Positions 9,261 through 20,228 of a DNA stretch of 64,000 nucleotides are shown here, in pieces (the stretch's first letter is position 1; every line of letters begins with the position of its first letter). The notes under the pieces are model-generated. The model was not told the origin of the DNA. It worked only from the letters and a program-made list of their open reading frames with translations, and did not search any database. Position numbers and translations under genes: made by a program. Source of the DNA: CAVPTL01 sp963729195 (lineage in GTDB: Bacteria > Actinomycetota > Thermoleophilia > Gaiellales > JAICJC01); contig CAVSNF010000019.1 of NCBI GenBank assembly GCA_963729195.1, forward strand, positions 1 through 64,000, read 5' to 3'.

Positions 9261-11231
9261 GTGGCGAGTCAGGTGCCGCCCAAACCGAAGATGAAGGTGT
9301 ATGGCGGCAAGCCCCCCCGGCCTCCGCGTGGTCCCGGAGGGGACGGCCGCCGCGGCGGGTGGTGGCGGAGACGGCCGCGCTGGGTCAAGATCACCCTCGG
9401 CGTGCTGGGTGTGATGCTGCTCTTGGTGGTGGCGGCCGGAGCCGCGACCGCCTGGTACCTGAACGGGATCATCGACAAGGTGACCGCGCTCAACCCGAAT
9501 GATCGGAAGGCCAGCGGCGGGTTGGTGGAGATGATCCCCACCTCGGATGCCCCGATCAGCCTGCTGTTGGTCGGATCCGACCATCGCGGCAAGGCCGTCA
9601 ACGGCCAGTTCGGACTGTCCGACACGCTGATGCTGATGCGCATCGACCCCAAGCACCACATGGCCGCGCTGCTCTCGATTCCCCGTGACTACTGGGTGAG
9701 CGTGGACGGGTACGGCCCCGCCAAGATCAACGGCGCCTACTCGCTGGGAGGAGACGCGCTCGCGCTGAAAGCGGTCAAGCAAGCCACCGGCGTGCACCCC
9801 AACTACCTCTTGAACGTCGACTTCTCCGGCTTCCGCGGGATCGTCAACTCGCTCGGCGGCGTGTACGTGAACGTCGACCAGTACTACTACAACCCACCCG
9901 CCACCGCGCCCTACTCGGGCTGGTCGGAGATCGACATCAAGCCCGGCTACCAGCAGCTCAAAGGACGGGACGCGCTCGCGTTCTCGCGCTATCGCCACAC
10001 CGATGACGACTTCCACCGCCAGGCCCGGCAGCAGCTCTTCCTGCGCGCCTTCGAGAGCCGAGCGGCGAACCGCTTCAACGGCGTGAGCGTGACCGACATC
10101 CCCGACATCACCGATCTTTTGGACAACATCTCCAAGAGCTTCACGATCGTGGGACCGGGCGGGCACAGCCCCAGCTTGCGCACCCTGATCAGCTTCGTCG
10201 CCACCGCCTACGGCGTGCGCTCCCACATCGCCACGGTCAAGGCTCCCTGGGGTGTGGTCAACGAGCCCGACGGTGAGAGCGCCGTGGATATCGATCCGGC
10301 CGCCCTGAAGCACGCGGTGTACCAGTGGAAGCACCCATGGGTGTTGGACACCGCCGGCAGGACACTTCCCTCGCAGCACCCGCACAAGCCGCCCAAGCCC
10401 AAGTGGACGCCGGCCGTCACCCCGGCGGGAGTGTCGGTGACGGTGCTCAACGGAAACGGCGTCGAGGGCGATGCCGCCAAAGCCGTCCAGCAGCTCGACG
10501 GCTGGGGGTACGGAGCAAGCTCCGGCGGGAATGCGCCCAACCTGACGTACTCAGGCTCGGTCGTCTACTACCGGCCCGGGCAGGCCGCCGCGGCCGCAGA
10601 CATCGCGCATATCGTGGGCTCGGCCACCACCAAGCCGCTGCCGTCGACGATCACGGCCACCACGCCGGTGACCCTGGTGGTGGGGCACTCCTACAAGGGC
10701 ACGTTGGCGGTCAAGCCCCCGAAGCCCGCGGGCTCGCAGAACGGCACGCCGTCCACCATCACCCACAGCACCGAGTATCGCGACTACTTCAAGCAGGCCC
10801 AGAAGAAGGTGCACTTCCGGGTGCTGTACCCGACCGTCGCCCAGTCGAGCTCGCAGTTCTGCCCGTACTCAGACGCTCCGCCGGGAGCGGGCGAGTGCTC
10901 CTACCTGGGTGCCGATCCGATCCGCACCTACAGCATCCCGGTGGCCGGGAAGGGCACGAACTCCCTGTATGCGATGTTCAAGCTGCCGGGCCCCGGTGAC
11001 TTCTGGGGAATCGAGGAGACGCGGTTCACCGACGCCCCGATCCTGCGAACGCCCAACGCCATCCGCAAGCTGGACGGCCGCACCTACCGGTTCTTCTACA
11101 ACGGCGCACATCTCCAGACGATCGGGTTCGTCCACGGCGGTCTGGCATACTGGGTGCAGAACTCGCTCACCAGCGAACTCACCAACGGCGAGATGATCGC
11201 CATCGCCCGCTCACTGAAGCCGGTCGGCTAG
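9261..11231 (+). CDS. LytR-CpsA-Psr (LCP) family protein with LytR_C and extra C-terminal domain
   Basis: 656 residues. Basic Pro-rich N-terminus, one membrane helix (about residues 45-70), an LCP domain (about 95-270) with SLLLVGSDHRG, DTLMLMRID, SIPRDYWVSV, KINGAYSLGG and ALAFSRYRH, then a LytR_C domain (VSVTVLNGNGVEGDA, about 390-480). A further 150-residue domain with two Cys (FCPYSD, GECSYLG) has no name I can give. LCP enzymes attach glycopolymers to peptidoglycan. GTG start with GAGGAG six bases upstream. It stands between pilin B and the Tad locus and may link pili or polymers to the wall. Confidence 0.88.
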   Translation: MASQVPPKPKMKVYGGKPPRPPRGPGGDGRRGGWWRRRPRWVKITLGVLGVMLLLVVAAGAATAWYLNGIIDKVTALNPNDRKASGGLVEMIPTSDAPISLLLVGSDHRGKAVNGQFGLSDTLMLMRIDPKHHMAALLSIPRDYWVSVDGYGPAKINGAYSLGGDALALKAVKQATGVHPNYLLNVDFSGFRGIVNSLGGVYVNVDQYYYNPPATAPYSGWSEIDIKPGYQQLKGRDALAFSRYRHTDDDFHRQARQQLFLRAFESRAANRFNGVSVTDIPDITDLLDNISKSFTIVGPGGHSPSLRTLISFVATAYGVRSHIATVKAPWGVVNEPDGESAVDIDPAALKHAVYQWKHPWVLDTAGRTLPSQHPHKPPKPKWTPAVTPAGVSVTVLNGNGVEGDAAKAVQQLDGWGYGASSGGNAPNLTYSGSVVYYRPGQAAAAADIAHIVGSATTKPLPSTITATTPVTLVVGHSYKGTLAVKPPKPAGSQNGTPSTITHSTEYRDYFKQAQKKVHFRVLYPTVAQSSSQFCPYSDAPPGAGECSYLGADPIRTYSIPVAGKGTNSLYAMFKLPGPGDFWGIEETRFTDAPILRTPNAIRKLDGRTYRFFYNGAHLQTIGFVHGGLAYWVQNSLTSELTNGEMIAIARSLKPVG

Positions 11232-11235
11232 GAGC

Positions 11236-12501
11236 TCACTTGACCAGGTGTGAGGTGTTGTCGCCCGAGATCGCGCCCGACACCTGGTGCAGGATGTGCA
11301 CGAGGTTCGCCGGATCGGGATCTTCGAGGTAGTCGCCCGGGCTCGCGATCTGCTTCATCGCCTCATACCCGGTCATCGGGTTCTTGGGGGCGCCCGACCC
11401 GCCGTAGTCCATGGTCGCGCCGCAGTACTCGTCTCCCTCGAGATCCGAGTACACGATCGCGTAGATCTCGGTGCCGCCCTTCTTGAGGGTGTCAGCGTTG
11501 GCGATGCCGGCCTCGCAGGGATGCGCGCACGCCCACTGCTCCGCCGTGCTGGTCGTGCACCTGGGGTCGTCGATCTGGTTCGCGGCGCCGTCGGAGATCA
11601 TCACGATCACCTTGGCTACTCCCGGCCGGGCGTGCGCGTCGAACTCGCGCTCGGCCGCCATCAGCGAGTCGGCGTAGTCGGTGCGCGAGAACGGCATCAT
11701 GCAGTCGATGTCCTCGATCACCGGCGAGGACGGATTGAGCGTGCCGTCAGGGTTGAGGTAGCCGCCGGTCAGCCCGACCTCGAGGTAGTTTCGGGTCGGG
11801 TCGTAGTAATCGCGGTAGTTGTTGGCGTTGTCCTTGGGGCTGCACGCCGGGGAGCCGGCGGTGTCGGGCGGGAACACCACCATCCCGACGCGATCGTCCT
11901 GACCGTCGAGAGATGGAAGAAATCCCTGCAAAAGCGCATTTTTGAGGTTGTCGATCTTGCGGACGCCGTTGCTGCTTCCCTTGCCCGGTGCGGCCATCGA
12001 GCCGGTGCGATCGAGTACCAACATGATGTCGTGGGGGGCGCTGGTGCAGGGCGCGCAGGCCTCGGCCTCGGTGCTCACGTCCAGGCTGGTGATCCCGAAG
12101 ATGCTCATGAAGAAGGTCGGGACGGAGGCCGACTCGTGCACCGTGACGGTGTTCGGGGTGGCGGAGCCGCACGCGGAGTACAGCGAGTCGCAGCCGACCT
12201 GGACTCTCTGCGAGACAGTGTCGGTGTCAACCCCGGCGACCTGGTTGATGCCCTGCGAGTCCATCCCGAACCTGCGCGCGGTATCCGTTGCGCGGGCCAC
12301 GTCGAACTGGCGGTCGAGCAGCGTGCTGGCGCCGGAGGTGGCCGCGGCGTCGGCAGCGTTTTGCATCTGTGCGCGCACCCGCTCGACGTTTCCGAGATCG
12401 ATCACCAGGCCGGCGATGGCGATGATGCCCACCATGATCACCGCGACGATCGGCAGGGTTTGGCCGCCTTCGCGACGCAGAGAAGCCAGGATGGGAGCCA
12501 C
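11236..12501 (-). CDS. TadE/G-like pilus protein with C-terminal VWA domain (paralogue 1)
   Basis: 421 residues. N-terminal GGQTLPIVAVIMVGIIAIAG is the single membrane segment of TadE/TadG pseudopilin-like proteins, followed by the NVERVRAQMQNAADAAA region. From about residue 155 a VWA domain begins with MIDAS DRTGSM and later MISDGAANQ. Cys pairs (ACAPC, CSPK, DCMM, CAHPC) suggest disulfides outside the cell. TadG-VWA proteins are thought to be minor or tip components of Tad pili. The reading frame is intact. A close relative lies at 14735-16002. Confidence 0.88.
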   Translation of the reverse strand: MAPILASLRREGGQTLPIVAVIMVGIIAIAGLVIDLGNVERVRAQMQNAADAAATSGASTLLDRQFDVARATDTARRFGMDSQGINQVAGVDTDTVSQRVQVGCDSLYSACGSATPNTVTVHESASVPTFFMSIFGITSLDVSTEAEACAPCTSAPHDIMLVLDRTGSMAAPGKGSSNGVRKIDNLKNALLQGFLPSLDGQDDRVGMVVFPPDTAGSPACSPKDNANNYRDYYDPTRNYLEVGLTGGYLNPDGTLNPSSPVIEDIDCMMPFSRTDYADSLMAAEREFDAHARPGVAKVIVMISDGAANQIDDPRCTTSTAEQWACAHPCEAGIANADTLKKGGTEIYAIVYSDLEGDEYCGATMDYGGSGAPKNPMTGYEAMKQIASPGDYLEDPDPANLVHILHQVSGAISGDNTSHLVK

Positions 12502-12540
12502 GCCCGGGTGATCGACGACCGCGGCGGGGTGTTAAGGGGG

Positions 12541-12939
12541 TTAGGCCCGCGGTTCGCCCACACGGGCGTGCGCGTCCATCTCGACCAGCATGCCCTCGAA
12601 CAGGAATCCGCCGGCCACGATCGCTGTGGATGCGGGGTAGGGGGCGGACAGCACTTCGGCCCGCACCCGCTTGAACACCTCGTAGTCGGACGCCCGGGCG
12701 AGGTACACGGTCATCTTCACGATCGTTTGGAGCGACGCGCCGTTGGCCTCCAGCAGCACCTGCACGTTGCTGTAGGCCTGCCGCAGCTGGGCCTCGAAGT
12801 CGGTGGGGTCGACCACGCTTCCGTCGGCGCCGAAACCACCCTGACCGGACACGTACACCATCGGCCCTTCGGCCACGATCGTCTGGGAGTAGTCGTAGGC
12901 CTTCGAAAACTCGAGCGGGTTCTGGCCGGCGCGGTTCAT
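12541..12939 (-). CDS. ridA: RidA family enamine/imine deaminase
   Basis: 132 residues spanning the full YjgF/RidA fold. Landmarks are SQTIVAEGPMVYVSGQGG, DFEAQLRQAYSNVQVLL and TVYLARASDYEVFK. RidA proteins hydrolyse reactive 2-aminoacrylate and similar imines made by PLP enzymes. The Arg usually found in the C-terminal PAR(S/T) motif appears as YPASTAIV, so the canonical Arg is absent and the member may be a non-archetypal subgroup. ATG at 12939. Located between the VWA pilus gene and the HD-GYP gene on the same strand. Confidence 0.82.
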   Translation of the reverse strand: MNRAGQNPLEFSKAYDYSQTIVAEGPMVYVSGQGGFGADGSVVDPTDFEAQLRQAYSNVQVLLEANGASLQTIVKMTVYLARASDYEVFKRVRAEVLSAPYPASTAIVAGGFLFEGMLVEMDAHARVGEPRA

Positions 12940-12950
12940 ACCCGACGAAT

Positions 12951-14135
12951 CTACCAGGACGGCGTGCGCGCGAGCCGGACCAGCCGGTCGCGGGAGAATC
13001 GCGGCCAGCCCTTGGTGCGCACCACCGCGAGCATGGCCTCGACGCAGCTGGGGTCAAACTGGGAGCCTGAGCAGCGGACGATCTCGCGCAGGGCCTCATC
13101 CACCGGCACAGCCTTGCGGTAGACGCGGTCTTCGGTCATCGCATGAAACGCGTCACAAACCGCGATCACCCGCGATCCGAGCGGGATGTCGGCGCCCGCC
13201 AGCTGGTCGGGATACCCGGTGCCGTCGTAGCGCTCGTGGCTGGAGGTGACCAGCGGTACCAGCTCGGCAAAGTAGGGAACCGGCTCCAGGATGCGCGCGC
13301 CGATGCGGGGATGCTCCTGCATCACGGCCCACTCATCCTCGTCCAGTGGGCCGCGCTTGTGCAGGATCGTCTCCGGCACGCCGATTTTGCCGATGTCATG
13401 CAGCAGCGCCGCTAGGCGGATCATGCGCATGTCCGAGGATGCGATCTGCAGCTGCTCACATACGGCCGCCGCGAGCTCTGCGATCTGGGCCGCATGGTCG
13501 TTGGTGTAGGCATCCTTGGCCTCGAGCGCGGCCGCCAGTGTCCCCAGCGTGGCGATGTAGGCGTCCTCGAGGTGCTCTTGCATGCGCGCCCGCACCACCA
13601 TCTTGCCCGCCTCCAGGGCCAGCGCCTCGCTCAGGCGAATCTCGGAGTCGGCGAACCGGCGGGCGGACTTGTCGTACACCTCGATCAGCGCGAACGGCTT
13701 GGACTCGACCGGAAGCTGCAGCATCAAAAGCGATCGGTAGCCGAGCTCAACCAGCCACCGGGCCTCGTGTGAGTCGGCATCGGCTCCCAGCATGCAGGTG
13801 TAGGGGGCGCCGTCGGTCAGCACCTGCTCGGTGCGCGGGTAGTCGGCGACGCGATGCTCTGACGGAGTCTGGGCCCACACGAACGGCGGCCGGGCATACC
13901 CGGCGCTGTTTCGCACGACTCCGCGGGCGGGATCGAACGTCGAAACCATGCACGCGTCGGCGCCCAGGATCTCGGTCAGATTCTGGGCCAGCGAGGCCAG
14001 CATCTCGGAGACGTCGTCGAGTGCGGACAGGGCCTGGACGATCTCCACCACCCCGAGGGCAGATTCAAGATGGTCAGCGTCGAGCGACGCGATCGGTCGG
14101 AGACCGGCCGGGTCGGAGTGGGAGCTTCGTGGCAT
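12951..14135 (-). CDS. GAF + HD-GYP cyclic-di-GMP phosphodiesterase
   Basis: About 394 residues from ATG 14135 (a GTG at 14198 is also in frame). N-terminal GAF domain (about 25-185), then a complete HD-GYP domain: LLHDIGKIGVPETILHKRG, EHPRIGARIL, SSHERYDGTGYPDQL, SRVIAVCDAFHAMT. All metal ligands and the GYP loop are present, so it should hydrolyse cyclic di-GMP. The stop is 12 nt from the ridA start. Its place within the pilus locus suggests control of pili by the second messenger. Confidence 0.9.
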   Translation of the reverse strand: MPRSSHSDPAGLRPIASLDADHLESALGVVEIVQALSALDDVSEMLASLAQNLTEILGADACMVSTFDPARGVVRNSAGYARPPFVWAQTPSEHRVADYPRTEQVLTDGAPYTCMLGADADSHEARWLVELGYRSLLMLQLPVESKPFALIEVYDKSARRFADSEIRLSEALALEAGKMVVRARMQEHLEDAYIATLGTLAAALEAKDAYTNDHAAQIAELAAAVCEQLQIASSDMRMIRLAALLHDIGKIGVPETILHKRGPLDEDEWAVMQEHPRIGARILEPVPYFAELVPLVTSSHERYDGTGYPDQLAGADIPLGSRVIAVCDAFHAMTEDRVYRKAVPVDEALREIVRCSGSQFDPSCVEAMLAVVRTKGWPRFSRDRLVRLARTPSW

Positions 14136-14175
14136 TGCCAGCACACATTCGCTTTTGGCTCGGCGTATCCCTCTT

Positions 14176-14742
14176 TTGGGGACAAAACTGGATAACACGA
14201 AGAGGCTTCGGATCTACACGAAATCTATCGTATTTGATCCTGGCCCGTGGGAAATCGACCACCTCGAGATCGAGGTCGCGCCACCGCGCCAGCGCCGCGA
14301 GAAAATCGCGCGGATTCAGGCCGCCGCCCAGGAGCTCACCGACCTGTACGCGAGTCGCACCGACCGTATTTCATTGTCCGAGCTGGGCCAGGATGCCGCG
14401 GGGCTGGGTTTCGAGCGTTCGCTTCGGGCGCACCCGAAACTTCTTCGGGTTGCAGCTAAGCTCACGGCGATGCCGTTCGCCGACAACCTGACCATCCTCC
14501 GGGGCCTGCACAACCTCACCAATGCCAGGGCAGCGCCGCTCCTGGGCTTCTCCCAGCAGACGCTCAGCGAGTGGCAGTCCGGCAAGCAGGATCCCTCATG
14601 GCGGGGCATCAAGGCGGTCGCGGGGTTCTTCGAAGTACCGGTAGAGGTGCTGGTGGACGGCACCCCTCAGGAGGTCGGGATCGCACATCTGGACGGCGAT
14701 CACTGGGCCTCGGTGCAGGCCAAGATCGCCGGCGCTACTTGA
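14176..14742 (+). CDS. Helix-turn-helix (XRE-like) DNA-binding protein
   Basis: About 188 residues ending in an XRE-type HTH (LTILRGLHNLTNARAAPLLG, FSQQTLSEWQSGKQDPSWRG). The N-terminal half is a charged helical region (PPRQRREKIARIQAAAQEL) without a known signature. The start is unsure: TTG 14176 or CTG 14188 fit the divergent spacing from the HD-GYP gene, and no ATG is near. The 5' region (about 14170-14245) is visibly more AT-rich than its surroundings. Its last 8 nt overlap the 3' end of the second VWA pilus gene on the other strand. Confidence 0.65.
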   Translation: MGTKLDNTKRLRIYTKSIVFDPGPWEIDHLEIEVAPPRQRREKIARIQAAAQELTDLYASRTDRISLSELGQDAAGLGFERSLRAHPKLLRVAAKLTAMPFADNLTILRGLHNLTNARAAPLLGFSQQTLSEWQSGKQDPSWRGIKAVAGFFEVPVEVLVDGTPQEVGIAHLDGDHWASVQAKIAGAT

Positions 14743-16002
14743 CCAGGCGTGAGGTGGTGGCCCCGGTCAGCTCGCCCGAGACCTGGTGCAGGATGTGCTT
14801 GAGGTTCATCGGATCGGGGTCCTCCAGGTAGTCGCCGGGAGTGGCGATTTGCTGCATGGCGGTGTACCCGTCCATGGTGTCGTCGGGCCAACCGGCGTGG
14901 TAGCCGTCGACCGGCTCAGCACTCGTTGTCGTACTCCAGGTCGGAGTAGACGATGGCGTAGATCTCGGTGCCGGCATTCTTGATCGTGTCGGCGACGTTG
15001 ATGCCGACCTGGCAGGGGTGCATGCACGACCAGATCGGAGTGGTCGTGACCGGACAGACGGGGTCATCGAGCTGGTTGGCGGCGCCGTCGGAGATCAGCA
15101 CGATGATCTTCGGAACCCCCGGGCGGCCTTCTGCGTCCAACTCGTTCTGGGCCACCTCCAGCGGATCTGCGTAGTCCGTGCGTGAGTACGGCATCAGGCA
15201 GCCGATGTCCTGGATCATCGGAGAACTTGGGTTGGGGGTGCCGTTGGAGTCGACGTAGTCGTCGGTGAGCCCCGACTCCAGGTAGTTGCGGGTGGGGTCG
15301 AGGTAGTCGCTGGTAGTTGTCGGCGTTGTTCTTGGGCGTGCAGGCCGGTGACGGGCCGTATCCGGTGGGAACACCACCAGCCCGACATGGTCGTAGGTCG
15401 GATCGAGGGTCGTCAAAAATCCCTGCAAAACAGCGGCTTTGAGGTTGTCGATCTTGCGCACGTTGTGGTTGCTCGAGTACTTCCCGGCCGCGGCCATCGA
15501 ACCGGTGTGGTCGAGCACCAGCATGATGTCGTGCGGGTGACGACTGGCACGGCGCGCACGCTTCGGCTTCGGTGCTGACGTCGATGCTGTCGATGCCGAA
15601 GATGCTCAGGAAGTAGGTCGGCACGGCAGCGGTCTCGTGTACGGCGACGGTATTCGGAGTAGTGCTGCCACAGCCGGAATACTCGTTGTCGCACTCGACG
15701 CTGACCGATTGCGAGACGGTGCTGGTATCCACCCCGGTGACCTGGTTGACGCCGTCGGCGGCCATCCCGAAGCGGCGGGCCGTGTCTTCGGCGACGGTGA
15801 CGTTCGACTGGAAATCGAGCAGCGTGCTGGCGCCCGAGGTGGCCGCCGCGTCGGCGGCGACCTGCATCTGGGCGCGCACCCGCTCGACGTTTCCGAGGTC
15901 GATCACCAGCCCGGCGATGGCGATGATCACGACCATGAAGACGGCGATTATCGGAAGCGTCTGGCCGGCCTCACTGCGGAGAGATCTGAGGGTGGGAGTC
16001 AC
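14735..16002 (-). CDS. TadE/G-like pilus protein with VWA domain (paralogue 2), frameshifted
   Basis: Closely similar to the protein at 11236-12501 throughout: GQTLPIIAVFMVVIIAIAG, NVERVRAQMQVAADAAA, MIDAS DHTGSM, LISDGAANQ, ending TPGDYLEDPDPMNLKHIL. The frame breaks near 15540 (extra C in CCC), 15355 (one base short or two extra), 15310 (extra base) and 14925 (extra T). Repair gives about 420 residues, the same length as paralogue 1. All domains survive, so errors are more likely than decay, but a decaying duplicate cannot be excluded here. Confidence 0.8.
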
Positions 16003-16058
16003 TCACTCGGTGATCGACTCCCGCACACGTGTGTTGAGCTAGCGGGCTGCCCCGGGTC

Positions 16059-16949
16059 TCACATTGCTCCAAGCTTGTCCAGCAGACTGATCACCGCGGG
16101 GCCCAGCACCACGATGAACACCGCCGGGAAGATCAGAAGCACCGTGGGGAAGAGCATCTTCACCGGAGCCTTCATGGCGTGCTCCTCGGCCTGGTTTCGC
16201 AGCCGCACCCGCAGCTCGTCTCCCTGCACCCGCAGCATCTCGGCCAGCGGGACGCCCAGCTTGTCGGCCTGGTTGAGGGCACGCACGAAGCTCGAGACCT
16301 CGGGGGTGTCGACCCTGGCCGCGAGAGCGATCATCGCCTCGTGACGGCTGGTGCCCAGCTGGATCTCGCGCAGCATCAGCCCCAGCTCGTCGATCAGGGC
16401 GCCGTTCAGGCGTCGCACCAGCCGCTGCAACGCGGCGTCGAAGCTCATGCCGGCTTCTACCGAGAGCGTCAGCAGGTCGAGCACGGTGGGCAGCTGGGCG
16501 ACGATCTTGTCGCGCCGGCCGCGCACCCGGATATCGATCGCGACCGGCAGCGACAGGTAGGCCGCCAATCCCAGAACGATGCCGCCGGCTGCACCCACGG
16601 ACAAGGGCATCACGCTCAGCGCTGTGGCCAGCAGCATGAGGAAGTACGCGCCCAGCGCGAACAGGATCTTGGCGCCGGCGATGTCTTCGGGCGTGTACCG
16701 CTTCGACCAGCCGGCCGCAGCCAGCTTGCGCCGAACGCCCTCGGCCCGGGCGCCCCGGCCGCCGGGGGAGACTCTGCCGATCTGTCGCAGGATGGTGCGC
16801 CAGTCGGTGCCGACCGGGCCCGAGCGGTATCCATACCCGGCCATCCGGCCCAGCACCGACTCGACCTGCAGACGGCCGCGGGTGAGGTGGCGCAGCGCGA
16901 AGAAGCACGAGCCTCCGAACAGCACGATTGAGACTACAAACCAGGGCAC
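16059..16949 (-). CDS. tadC: Tad pilus inner-membrane platform protein TadC
   Basis: 296 residues with a T2SSF domain. N-terminal helix MPWFVVSIVLFGGSCFFAL, central helices LFALGAYFLMLLATALSVM and IVLGLAAYLSLPVAI, the conserved PTVLDLLTLSVEAGMSFDAA and C-terminal LLIFPAVFIVVLGPAVISLL. TadC pairs with TadB to form the membrane platform that the TadA ATPase drives. Lies 10 nt downstream of the VWA-TadB gene in the same operon. Confidence 0.9.
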   Translation of the reverse strand: MPWFVVSIVLFGGSCFFALRHLTRGRLQVESVLGRMAGYGYRSGPVGTDWRTILRQIGRVSPGGRGARAEGVRRKLAAAGWSKRYTPEDIAGAKILFALGAYFLMLLATALSVMPLSVGAAGGIVLGLAAYLSLPVAIDIRVRGRRDKIVAQLPTVLDLLTLSVEAGMSFDAALQRLVRRLNGALIDELGLMLREIQLGTSRHEAMIALAARVDTPEVSSFVRALNQADKLGVPLAEMLRVQGDELRVRLRNQAEEHAMKAPVKMLFPTVLLIFPAVFIVVLGPAVISLLDKLGAM

Positions 16950-16959
16950 AGTGCGCTCC

Positions 16960-18803
16960 TCATGCGATCGTCCTTGGCTTCACCAGCCGGCGCAGCACCA
17001 GTGATCCCAGCCCCATCATGACCAGCGCGACCACGATCAGAATGTGCCCCACCGACGTGGTGAAGAGCGGCATCATGTAGTCGGCATTGATCAGCGTCAG
17101 ACCTGCGGCCATCGCGAACGGCAGCCCGATCAGGACGTAGGCCGACAATCGCCCCATCGACGTCAGAGCACGCACACGGGCGCCGAACTGCTGGCGCTTG
17201 CGGACGGTGTCGGCCACCCGGTCGAAGATCAACGCCACGTTGCCGCCCACGCGACGCTGCACATCGGTGGTGAGTACCACCAGCTCGAAGCTGTCGGAGC
17301 GCAGCCGCTGGGACATCTCGTCCAGGGCGACTTCGATCGGCACGCCCAGCCGCACCTGCTGTTGGGCGCGGCGAAACTCGCCGTGGGCGGGCTCGTCGGC
17401 CTCGTCCACCAGGGTGTCGAGCGCCTGGGCGAACGACCGGCCCGCGCGCAGGGCGCTGGCCCATACCGCCAGCAGCTCGGGCAGCTGAGCCTCAAATCGA
17501 GCCGATCGCCGGGTCGCCTTCCAGCGCAGCACCCAGATTGGCAGGCAGGCGCCGATCACGAACCCGGCGATCCCCACCAGCGCACCCAGCAGGATGTCTG
17601 CGGCGACGCCCATCACAACCGCCAAGCCGACGATCCCCAGCAGGATCTGGGCGGTGGGCCTGGCGGTGCCCGCCTGCTGGCACAGCGCGTCCAGGTGTCG
17701 CCAGACGACGCTGCCCGAGAACTGCTCCTCGACTCGCTCGTACAGCTCGGCCAGCCGCGTTCGCCGGCCCTTGGTGTCGCTCGTGTCTGCGATCGCCGTG
17801 TATTCGGCGAGCCGTGAGTCGAGCGACTGGGGCCGGCCCCGGCTCAGCTGCATCAGCGACAGCGAGATCGCCATCACCGCGGCGAACCCAAGCACCGCCA
17901 CGATCAGCTCGCCGTGTGCGATCCAGAAGCTCTGTGACCGGCCCGACACGCCGGCGGGCAGCGACACGCTGGCGGCGGGCGCGCCCAGCACGCTCACGTG
18001 CAGGTCGCGGGCGGGTGTCTGCGGCAGCGAGATCAGCGCGACGTAGGCGCCGGACAGCTCCCGGTCGCGCAGCCGAGTGGTGGTGGCCGCCAGTGACCGT
18101 GAGGTGACGTTCGCGTACCGTCCGCCGGTGACCGTCGCGATCTCTTCGAGCGGCGTCGAGGTGAAGGCGTCCGAGCGGTTCAGGCCGAAGGCGTCGACCT
18201 CGACTCCCGACGCGATCAGCGTGGCGTCGAGCGGGGAGCTCGATGAGCTGGTGGTGTCGGCTCCGTCGGACATCAGCACCACCAGCCGGCGCACCCTGAC
18301 GTTGGTGCCGGCCACCTCCACGGCCTTGGTAACGCCGGCGTCGAGCGCTGTGCCGCGTCCGGTGCGAAGCTGACTCAGGGCCAGTCGAACGGCGCTCACG
18401 TCGTGGGTCAACTCGGATTCCACCTGCACTCGCCCGGCGAACGTGACCAGGCCGACCCGGTCAGCCGGCGTGACCGCGTCCAGCAGCTTCTCGGCGGCGG
18501 CCACCGCCGCATGGAACGACGGCCCCCGCATGCTGCGGGAGGTATCGATGGCGATCACGAGATTGAGCGGCCGGTGTTCGCCCACGGGTGTGACCGAGCG
18601 GACATATGCCCAGCGCGGGCCCAGTCGTGCCGAAACCCCGGTGGTGGTCAGGTTTCCGGGAGCGTGCAGCACCACTCGCACGGCGTTGGGGCCGGCCTTG
18701 GTGACGAGCCCCACGCGAGACTTGGAGGCGGCGCCCGACGCGCCTGCGGCCGTGGCCAGCGTCGCCGCCACCAGGATCGCGGCGGCGGTCGCGCGGCGGC
18801 GGC

Positions 18804-18807
<4 letters not shown>
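16960..18807 (-). CDS. tadB: VWA domain fused to Tad platform protein TadB
   Basis: 615 residues. Signal peptide-like start (AAAILVAATLATAAGASGA), an exported VWA domain (about 75-240) with complete MIDAS DTSRSM and MSDGAD, then a helix LIVAVLGFAAVMAISLSLM and a TadB T2SSF half (about 310-615) with LPELLAVWASALRAGRSFAQA and AYVLIGLPFAMAAGL. In canonical Tad loci TadB is about 300 residues without VWA. The fusion would put a ligand-binding VWA on the outer face of the assembly platform. Frame intact; 4-nt overlap with tadA. Confidence 0.88.

Positions 18808-20224
<1,417 letters not shown>

Positions 20225-20228
<4 letters not shown>

Noticed and set aside
8997..10385. 462-codon minus-strand open frame
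   Set aside because: Antisense shadow of the LCP gene; composition is typical of GC-rich third-frame artefacts.
11287..13122. 611-codon plus-strand open frame
   Set aside because: Antisense to the TadG-VWA and ridA genes, rich in Val/His/Arg/Gly repeats with no family resemblance.
14735..16002. Calling the second TadG-VWA gene a pseudogene
   Set aside because: All domains, the MIDAS motif and the C-terminus survive, and the indel type matches that in essential genes elsewhere in the window.
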